DNA of 6,540 bases from positions 13,139 through 19,678 of the forward strand of contig JAFLCF010000077.1 of assembly GCA_017303735.1 (NCBI GenBank). Reading direction: 5' to 3'. The first letter of the stretch is position 1. Each line of letters begins with the position of its first letter. The DNA is from Anaerolineae bacterium. Lineage in GTDB: Bacteria; Chloroflexota; Anaerolineae; Anaerolineales; Villigracilaceae. Positions 1-4,441 of this stretch are shown in pieces. The position numbers and the translations under genes were made by a program. The notes beneath the pieces are model-generated. The model was not told the origin of the DNA and searched no databases. It saw only the letters and a program-made list of their open reading frames with translations.

Positions 1-236
1 CCACCGGAACGCGGCATGACCGCGATCAATGAGGCGTAGACTACGACTTCAAAGATGATGAATGCCGCGCTAATGAGCAAGGCAGGAATCATCCCCCCGC
101 TGAAGTAATACATCTGGCTAAAGCTATAAAAACCAAGCGTCACCAGATTGATGGAAAAGAACGCGTAGATGAACGCGTCGAAGACCGACCATGAACGTAC
201 CATGCCGGTCGCCTTACGAACAAACAGGTCACTCAT
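1..236 (-). CDS. APC-family amino-acid permease, N-terminal fragment (cut by window edge)
   Basis: This is the first 78 codons of a gene reading leftward out of the window. The residues describe the start of an APC-superfamily transporter, an inner-membrane secondary carrier for amino acids or related compounds. A short charged N-terminus (about residues 1-15) precedes a hydrophobic helix at about 16-39 (WSVFDAFIYAFFSINLVTLG) and a second at about 49-74 (from MIPALLISAAFIIFEVV). The second ends in MPRSG, matching the P-x-S-G-G signature after the second helix of APC permeases. The start is ATG at 236, supported by an AGGAGAG ribosome-binding site about 5 nt upstream on the minus strand. The stop codon of the metallophosphoesterase gene lies 45 nt upstream on the same strand, so co-transcription is likely. 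The substrate cannot be judged from this fragment. The family call is fairly sure, the specific function unknown. Confidence 0.85.
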   Translation of the reverse strand, partial: MSDLFVRKATGMVRSWSVFDAFIYAFFSINLVTLGFYSFSQMYYFSGGMIPALLISAAFIIFEVVVYASLIAVMPRSG

Positions 237-281
237 AACAACTCTCCTCTTTTGATGTTGTCTTACACGCAAATGCGTGGT
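237..281 (-). other. Short intercistronic gap with a small hairpin
   Basis: This 45-nt spacer separates the metallophosphoesterase stop from the permease start. On the minus strand it holds the inverted repeat CACGC, loop ATTT, GCGTG (around 268-281) and then the permease ribosome-binding site. The stem is only 5 bp and no T-run follows, so I do not call it a terminator. The spacing favours a single transcript. Confidence 0.4.
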
Positions 282-1223
282 TTAACCAGTTGTCAAAACG
301 TAATTCTCGACCTTGTTCTTTCCAAGCTTAATAATAGCTCCAAGCAACGTCCCTTGTTCATACATGGAGCCAGGGTTGATCACCAATGTCTTGCCAATGC
401 GCGTGGACCCACGCCCTTCGTGGATATGTCCATGCAGACTGAGCAGAGGCTGAGTTTTTTCAATCGCCTTGCGCAACGCAGTCGACCCAACAGGGATCAT
501 CGAATTACCAGCCAACACCGGGCGCAGATCTTTATCGAGTTCGGGCGCTTCATCCAAACCAGATTTATATGGTGGCACATGGATGTTGAAAATGGATGTT
601 CCCGGATTCTTCAATTGCGAGATCATCGCCTCATACCTAACTGCAAGCTGTTCCTCGTTCTCTTCCCGGTGCGTCGCCCAAGGCGTGACGTTGCTCCAGC
701 CGGATGCGATCATTTCATGTCCGCTTGCCAGCATGGTGACGTTACCTTCTGCCAGTTCCACCACGCGGCTCTCGCGGATAATGTCATCGACTTCATCCAT
801 GTCATCGTTGCCTGGGCAGCAATAAATTTTCATACCGGTTCCGGCAAGTTTCTTTTCTGCAAGCTCCATCCACTGTTGCACGACCTTGAGCACTTCCTGC
901 AAAAAGATAGCGTTGACCTTCGCCGGATCTTTTTCCAACTCCTGAATTTCATCGGGGTTGGTCAAATAGGGATAATAGCCGCGGCTACGGACCTTCTTTT
1001 TCATGTCCGTCATTTCGTCTTCATTGGTGATTTCAAAAACCTGTTCGAGTAATGTGACGCGGTAGTTCAAGCCGCCCTGGTGAATGAACGGGACCACTGC
1101 CTTGCCCGTCATATCGCCGCCAAGGATCAGTTGATCCGCGCCGTAGAATTTCCCCGCATTTAGAAACTTGCTCCAGCAAATATCAGAACCGTGAATATCC
1201 GTCGCAAAAAAGATGGTGGTCAC
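282..1223 (-). CDS. Calcineurin-like metallophosphoesterase
   Basis: Predicted soluble, two-metal phosphoesterase of 313 residues. Counting from the chosen GTG start, the full set of family motifs is visible: D-x-H (D9, H11 in ATDIHGSD), GGD (D37), GND (N139, in CPGNDD), two later histidines in GHE (H169) and IHVPP (H215), and HGHIH (264-268). These residues normally bind the two metal ions and the phosphate. About 100 residues separate GGD from GND, longer than in minimal YfcE-type enzymes, so this is an elaborated subfamily. The substrate is unknown; the fold allows phosphomonoesterase or phosphodiesterase activity. A TTG codon at 1229 extends the frame by two residues. GTG at 1223 is preferred because AGGA at 1231-1234 lies 7 nt before it but only 1 nt before the TTG. 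No signal peptide or membrane segment is seen. The permease gene follows on the same strand. Confidence 0.9.
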   Translation of the reverse strand: MTTIFFATDIHGSDICWSKFLNAGKFYGADQLILGGDMTGKAVVPFIHQGGLNYRVTLLEQVFEITNEDEMTDMKKKVRSRGYYPYLTNPDEIQELEKDPAKVNAIFLQEVLKVVQQWMELAEKKLAGTGMKIYCCPGNDDMDEVDDIIRESRVVELAEGNVTMLASGHEMIASGWSNVTPWATHREENEEQLAVRYEAMISQLKNPGTSIFNIHVPPYKSGLDEAPELDKDLRPVLAGNSMIPVGSTALRKAIEKTQPLLSLHGHIHEGRGSTRIGKTLVINPGSMYEQGTLLGAIIKLGKNKVENYVLTTG

Positions 1224-1230
1224 ATGCAAA

Positions 1231-1234
1231 TCCT
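1231..1234 (-). promoter_or_regulatory. Ribosome-binding site that decides the start of the metallophosphoesterase
   Basis: On the minus strand AGGA (within ATAGGAT) is followed by 7 nt and then GTG at 1223. The competing TTG at 1229 would be only 1 nt away, too close for normal initiation. Confidence 0.55.
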
Positions 1235-1279
1235 ATGAAATGGAATCAGCTTGCAAATGCCGTGCGGTCTTGATGTGTG

Positions 1280-1307
1280 ATTATACTCTTCGTTAAGGGA
1301 ATATGAA
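1280..1307 (-). promoter_or_regulatory. Likely sigma70-type promoter of the metallophosphoesterase/permease unit
   Basis: On the minus strand a perfect -10 hexamer TATAAT (1280-1285) is preceded, after a 16-nt spacer, by TTCATA (1302-1307), a 4 of 6 match to the -35 consensus. Transcription would start near 1273, giving a leader of about 50 nt before the GTG at 1223. The -10 box is strong. The -35 assignment is only suggestive. Confidence 0.55.
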
Positions 1308-1311
1308 GTTA

Positions 1312-1321
1312 ATGTTAACAT
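1312..1321. promoter_or_regulatory. 10-bp perfect palindrome, possible operator
   Basis: ATGTTAACAT is its own reverse complement. It sits just upstream of the -35 box of the minus-strand promoter and in the middle of the divergent intergenic region, a common place for a dimeric regulator. GTTAA also recurs nearby (1292, 1308, 1314). AT-rich palindromes of this length also arise by chance, so the operator call is weak. Confidence 0.25.
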
Positions 1322-1377
1322 CACCACCGTGCTTAAAAAGTTACGGTTGTATTTTTTATCACAACACCCACCGAAAT

Positions 1378-1435
1378 TTGACTCTACAAATTGCCAATAA
1401 ATGATGGATAAAAATGAGCAGAACCGTGCTATATT
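1378..1435 (+). promoter_or_regulatory. Weak promoter candidates for the PilZ gene
   Basis: Two incomplete candidates are visible. TTGACT (1378-1383) is followed after 16 nt by AATGAT (1400-1405). Alternatively, a good -10 TATATT (1430-1435) has only a poor -35 (GATAAA at 1407-1412). The AT-rich stretch supports a promoter somewhere here, but I cannot fix which one. Confidence 0.3.
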
Positions 1436-1456
1436 TTTAGAGTTCTTTTCTTTTAT

Positions 1457-1463
1457 AAGGAGG
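1457..1463 (+). promoter_or_regulatory. Strong ribosome-binding site of the PilZ gene
   Basis: AAGGAGG is a near-perfect anti-16S match, 5 nt before the ATG at 1469, and fixes that start. Confidence 0.8.
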
Positions 1464-1468
1464 CTGTC

Positions 1469-1822
1469 ATGTTCGATAAACGAAAAGACCCGCGCAAAAA
1501 GTTAATGGCGTTCACGCCCGTCTACACCCTCAAGCCCCAAACCCTGCTCGGCTATCTCGAAGATCTGACCATTCACGGCGCCAGAGTGGTAGGAGATGTG
1601 CCTCTCGAAGCGGACAAAATCGTAACCCTCGTGATCGACTTCCCCAAAGATACCGCCAGCCTGCCGCCCGAACCTTTCACCATCCAAGCTCGCGTGGCAA
1701 GAGCAGGCAAAGATGAAGCCCGCTATGAAAACCTCGGCTTGGAATTTGTAGATGTGACAGAGGAACAAACCCGAGTCCTTGAAGCGGTTATCCAACGGTA
1801 TGAGTTCAAACGGACAATATAA
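1469..1822 (+). CDS. Stand-alone PilZ domain protein (probable c-di-GMP receptor)
   Basis: A 117-residue cytoplasmic protein consisting of a single PilZ domain. Both c-di-GMP-binding signatures are present: RxxxR as RKDPR (R5 and R9) and the (D/N)xSxxG motif as DLTIHG (D32, T34, G37), with the common conservative Thr-for-Ser change. The rest alternates beta-strand-like segments (VTLVIDF, FTIQARVARAG, NLGLEFV) and ends with a helix at about 97-112 (TEEQTRVLEAVIQRYEF), as PilZ proteins do. Such adaptors bind c-di-GMP and pass the signal to a partner, often in motility, adhesion or exopolysaccharide control; no partner is obvious here. The gene starts at an ATG with a strong AAGGAGG site. The STAND ATPase gene follows 79 nt later on the same strand but has its own promoter, so a functional link is possible but unproven. 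An effector domain is absent. Confidence 0.88.
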   Translation: MFDKRKDPRKKLMAFTPVYTLKPQTLLGYLEDLTIHGARVVGDVPLEADKIVTLVIDFPKDTASLPPEPFTIQARVARAGKDEARYENLGLEFVDVTEEQTRVLEAVIQRYEFKRTI

Positions 1823-1828
1823 ACTGGC

Positions 1829-1857
1829 TTGACCCAATCTGAGCAGACAATTATCAT
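1829..1857 (+). promoter_or_regulatory. Sigma70-type promoter of the STAND ATPase gene
   Basis: TTGACC (1829-1834, 5 of 6) and TATCAT (1852-1857, 5 of 6) are separated by an ideal 17-nt spacer. Transcription would begin near 1864, about 38 nt before the ATG. The promoter begins 7 nt after the PilZ stop codon, so the STAND gene can be expressed independently of the PilZ gene. Confidence 0.6.
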
Positions 1858-1890
1858 TTCACTTTAGAACTCAAAACCAAGTGAATACAA

Positions 1891-1895
1891 AAGGA
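1891..1895 (+). promoter_or_regulatory. Ribosome-binding site that decides the STAND start
   Basis: AAGGA lies 6 nt before the ATG at 1902. An in-frame GTG at 1881 would add seven residues but has no ribosome-binding site and would place charged residues ahead of the membrane helix. Confidence 0.65.
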
Positions 1896-1901
1896 CGGAA
1901 A

Positions 1902-4145
1902 ATGAAAAAACTTGTACCGTTGCTTATTGCGCTTTTAGGATTAGCTCTGGTTATTGCCGCATTTGTCGTTTGGTTTGAACCGCCCAAGGAAGGTGGAGTA
2001 TTCAGCACAGCAGGGTCGATCATCTTATTTCTTTCTGGTTTGGGCACAAGTATCAAGGGCTGGATGGATGTTTTCAAGAAAGATGTGCCAGCAACCAACA
2101 CGCAAAACCAAACTCAAGATCAAAGCCAAACGCAGAGTCAAGTCATTCATGTTCATAACTACCCGCCCGATTACCAATCTCCAGTTAACAATCACCAATT
2201 CCTCAAAAATACGCTACCGCAACAACCATATTTCTTTGGACGCGCCAAAGAACTTGCCACCATTGCTGATGCAATCTCCCCCGACTCCCGCACCTGGGGC
2301 GCACTCATTGACGGACCTGGCGGCATCGGCAAGACAGCGCTCGCCATCAAAGCCGCGCACGACGCGCCAGCGGAACTCTTCGAGCGCAAAATTTTCATCA
2401 CCGCCAAAGTGCGCGACCTGACCGCCGAAGGTGAAAAACCACTCACCGACTTCACCCGCCCGACCTACCTCGCCATGCTGGACGAACTGGGCAAGGAACT
2501 GGGTGAAACGGGCTTAGAAAAACTCGCGCCCGATGAGCGTCCCAACGAACTGCGTCTCGCACTCGCAGGAAAGAAAGCATTGATCGTTTTCGATAATCTT
2601 GAGACTCTCCCGGAAGAAGAAAGAACGCGCTTGTTCCAATTCCTCTCGCGCCTGCCCGAAGGGAACAAAGCCATCGTTACCTCCCGCCGCCGTTCGGATG
2701 TAGATGCGCGCATCGTGCGCCTCGACCGCCTATCACATGATGAAGCTATGCAGTTAGTTAAGGAACTTGCTAAAAAATATCCCCGCTTGGGACGCGCCAC
2801 AGTAGAAGAGCACGAACAACTTTATGCTATCACGCAGGGTAACCCGCTTTTCATCCGCTGGATCGCGGGACAATTAGGTCGTGAAGGTTCACAGCTTCGC
2901 ACCATTAGTGAAGCTGTTGCTTTTATTGACAAGGCTCCAAAAAATAATGACCCGCTCGAATACATCTTTGGTGACTTGTTGGAAACTTTCAAAGAAGATC
3001 AAACAAAGGTTCTCGCAGCATTAACTCACTTCGACAAACCTGCTCAGTCTAAATGGATTGCGCAAATGACCGATTTGCCTGAAAAATCAGCTGAAACTGC
3101 ATTAGAAGATTTGACTGATCGCTCCATATTGATAGCAGACTTTGAATCTCGTACTTTCTACCTCCCGCCACTTACAGCTAAATTCATAAAAACCCGCCGC
3201 CCAGAAGCCGTGACCCAAACAGGCGACGCCCTCACCAACCGCGCCTACGCCCTCGCTATGCAATACGGTGGCAAAGACTACGAAAAATTCCCCATGCTGG
3301 ATGCCGAATGGGACTTCATCTCCGCCGCCCTGCCGCGCCTGCTGACGGGCGATAATAACCGCCTGCAAACGTTGTGTGACCAACTTGATCGATTTCTCGA
3401 TTTTACAGGTAGATGGGATGATTGGCTCTGGCTTTCTGAACAAGCCGAAGCATGTGCCACTTCTGTCAACAACAAAGTTGACGCAATCTGGCGTGCTAAC
3501 CAAGGAGGAAAGATTTATAGTCTCCGCAATCAGCCTTTAAAAGCACAAACGTGCAAAATCCGCATTGCAGAATATTTGGGAGACGATAAGAGCCTCATGT
3601 ATTCATTTTTACACAAGTTAATCCTATTTGACGAAGATATTAGGTCATATTTCAAAATTGATTTTGAAGGTCTGCTTGAGTCAGAATCATTTAATCAATT
3701 AAAATCAGTCGCTCCTGACCTATTTTTGAACGAAGACGAATTTTTGTATTCGATAGGATACTATAAACAAAAAAATAAAAATCGCACCTCTGCCGAACGC
3801 AACTACCGCGAAGCACTGCGCATTGCAAAGAAAATCAAAGACGATGAAGGCACAGCCATTTACACAGGCAACCTGTCGGAACTCGCCCTCGACCGCGAGC
3901 AGTGGGCAGAAGCCGAGTCCCTCGCACGTAAAGCCCTCGCGCTGGCAGAAAAAGTCGGGCGGCAGGAGTTGATTGCCAACGATTCTCACGTCCTTGCCAA
4001 AGCCCTGCTCAAACAAAACAAGAATCTTGACGAAGCCTTATCCATGTCCAGCCACGCTGTCGAGATTTACACGCGCCTGCGTCATCCCAATTTGCAGTCC
4101 GCGCAGGAACTGCTGGCTGAGATTGAGGAAGCACAAAAAAAATAG
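1902..4145 (+). CDS. Membrane-anchored STAND (NB-ARC-type) NTPase with TPR-like C-terminus
   Basis: 747 residues. Two hydrophobic helices open the protein (about 4-25 and 36-54), then a Q/T/N-rich linker (62-107, including NTQNQTQDQSQTQSQ). The NTPase core has a Walker A loop GPGGIGKT (138-145), Walker B ALIVFD with D231, a sensor-like IVTSRRR (258-264, arginines 262-264), and GNPL (313-316) in the GLPL position. A winged-helix-like region follows (about 355-435) with FYLPPLTAKFI (419-429) where plant and Apaf-type proteins carry the MHD motif; the His is absent. Residues about 440-747 are helical, with TPR-like units clearest at about 613-645, 647-685 and 688-722. STAND proteins are ATP-driven switches that oligomerise when the repeat region senses a ligand; many bacterial members act in antiphage defence or signalling. 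Here no DNA-binding, nuclease, TIR or protease domain is fused, so the N-terminal helices are either an anchor or the effector. The orientation of the ATPase is inferred to be cytoplasmic. The trigger is unknown. Base composition is uneven along the gene. Confidence 0.85.
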   Translation: MKKLVPLLIALLGLALVIAAFVVWFEPPKEGGVFSTAGSIILFLSGLGTSIKGWMDVFKKDVPATNTQNQTQDQSQTQSQVIHVHNYPPDYQSPVNNHQFLKNTLPQQPYFFGRAKELATIADAISPDSRTWGALIDGPGGIGKTALAIKAAHDAPAELFERKIFITAKVRDLTAEGEKPLTDFTRPTYLAMLDELGKELGETGLEKLAPDERPNELRLALAGKKALIVFDNLETLPEEERTRLFQFLSRLPEGNKAIVTSRRRSDVDARIVRLDRLSHDEAMQLVKELAKKYPRLGRATVEEHEQLYAITQGNPLFIRWIAGQLGREGSQLRTISEAVAFIDKAPKNNDPLEYIFGDLLETFKEDQTKVLAALTHFDKPAQSKWIAQMTDLPEKSAETALEDLTDRSILIADFESRTFYLPPLTAKFIKTRRPEAVTQTGDALTNRAYALAMQYGGKDYEKFPMLDAEWDFISAALPRLLTGDNNRLQTLCDQLDRFLDFTGRWDDWLWLSEQAEACATSVNNKVDAIWRANQGGKIYSLRNQPLKAQTCKIRIAEYLGDDKSLMYSFLHKLILFDEDIRSYFKIDFEGLLESESFNQLKSVAPDLFLNEDEFLYSIGYYKQKNKNRTSAERNYREALRIAKKIKDDEGTAIYTGNLSELALDREQWAEAESLARKALALAEKVGRQELIANDSHVLAKALLKQNKNLDEALSMSSHAVEIYTRLRHPNLQSAQELLAEIEEAQKK

Positions 4146-4154
4146 TGTGATCCG

Positions 4155-4200
4155 TTGGTCGAGTAGAGCGGGTGCTCGTTCCCGCTCGTATCGAGACCAA
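4155..4200 (+). repeat. REP-like hairpin element, copy A
   Basis: An imperfect palindrome starting 10 nt after the STAND stop codon. The outer arms are TTGGTC (4155-4160) and GACCAA (4195-4200). The inner stem is GAGCGGG (4166-4172) with CCCGCTC (4181-4187), enclosing loop TGCTCGTT. It shares its flanks and loop with copy B on the opposite strand. No T-run follows, so it is not a classical intrinsic terminator, but the hairpin could stabilise or end the STAND transcript. Confidence 0.75.
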
Positions 4201-4208
4201 TAGTTACA

Positions 4209-4235
4209 TGCAAACATAGAATTTCTTGCAAACAT
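4209..4235. repeat. 9-bp direct repeat between the two hairpins
   Basis: TGCAAACAT occurs at 4209-4217 and again at 4227-4235, 18 nt apart start to start. It lies wholly in the spacer between the two hairpin elements. It may be part of the element pair or a chance duplication. Confidence 0.5.
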
Positions 4236-4284
4236 GGTGGTTTCGATACGTGGCGCGACGATCACGCGCCACTACTCAACCACC
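4236..4284 (-). repeat. REP-like hairpin element, copy B (inverted relative to copy A)
   Basis: The outer arms GGTGGTT (4236-4242) and AACCACC (4278-4284) pair perfectly. The inner stem GTGGCGCG (4250-4257) pairs with CGCGCCAC (4265-4272) around a 7-nt loop. Read on the minus strand it gives GGTTGAGTA, the stem, loop TGATCGT, the stem, then GTATCGAAACC, which parallels copy A on the plus strand. The stem sequence differs from copy A yet stays fully paired, as expected for a structured repeat family. The spacer between copies is 35 nt. Confidence 0.75.
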
Positions 4285-4287
4285 GAA

Positions 4288-4293
4288 TATAAT
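4288..4293 (+). promoter_or_regulatory. Possible -10 box for tnaA
   Basis: A perfect TATAAT lies 3 nt after hairpin copy B. No acceptable -35 hexamer is found; at 17-nt spacing that place falls inside the GC-rich arm of copy B. If used, it gives a leader of about 140 nt before the tnaA ATG. It could need an activator, or it may be chance in an AT-rich stretch. Confidence 0.3.
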
Positions 4294-4409
4294 TAAATAA
4301 AAATCATGACATTTGTTACAGCGCCAAAACGGGGATTGGACGTACAATAAAAAGGTCATTGGAGACCGAATGGCAATACACAGGGGCACACGCCAGGCTC
4401 GCTACCCAA

Positions 4410-4429
4410 GATTTGACACCCATCAAATT
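4410..4429 (+). promoter_or_regulatory. Small inverted repeat abutting the tnaA ribosome-binding site
   Basis: ATTTGA (4411-4416) and TCAAAT (4423-4428) are perfect inverted arms around CACCCA, extendable by one G-U pair in RNA. The repeat ends 1-2 nt before AAGGAG at 4431. It could be a weak translational hairpin or a protein-binding palindrome; neither is shown. Confidence 0.3.
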
Positions 4430-4430
4430 C

Positions 4431-4436
4431 AAGGAG
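4431..4436 (+). promoter_or_regulatory. Ribosome-binding site that decides the tnaA start
   Basis: AAGGAG is 5 nt before the ATG at 4442. The reading frame is open further upstream, including a second ATG at 4370 with its own GGAG (4361-4364) at 5 nt. The 4442 start is preferred because it gives the N-terminus usual for this family, a few residues before PPEPFRIKVVE. Confidence 0.75.
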
Positions 4437-4441
4437 CACAA

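Noticed and set aside
252..1052. Long open frame on the plus strand (266 codons) opposite the metallophosphoesterase
   Set aside because: The opposite strand encodes a protein with every catalytic motif of its family. The plus-strand translation has no recognisable domain and no ribosome-binding site; it is a shadow frame.
1346..1365. Inverted arms GTTGT and ACAAC around an AT-rich core as an operator or terminator
   Set aside because: The arms are only 5 bp with a 10-nt spacer, and no gene ends just upstream; it is within chance expectation.
1881..1901. GTG at 1881 as the start of the STAND protein
   Set aside because: It has no ribosome-binding site at a usable distance, whereas ATG at 1902 follows AAGGA by 6 nt and begins directly with a typical MKK plus hydrophobic helix.
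4209..4235. Repeated TGCAAACAT as part of a CRISPR array
   Set aside because: There are only two 9-bp copies with a 9-nt interval and no further units; far too short for a CRISPR array.
4155..4284. Hairpin pair read as terminal inverted repeats of an insertion sequence or MITE
   Set aside because: The unit is about 130 bp with no coding sequence and no clear target-site duplication around it, and each half is itself a complete hairpin. A REP/REPIN description fits better than terminal inverted repeats.
4306..4350. 14-codon open frame upstream of tnaA as a tnaC-like leader peptide
   Set aside because: It contains no tryptophan and does not end in proline before the stop. It has no convincing ribosome-binding site and does not resemble TnaC.
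4413..4418. Perfect TTGACA upstream of tnaA as a -35 box
   Set aside because: The matching -10 position falls on the ribosome-binding site and start region and reads GCACAA, so a promoter here is not plausible.
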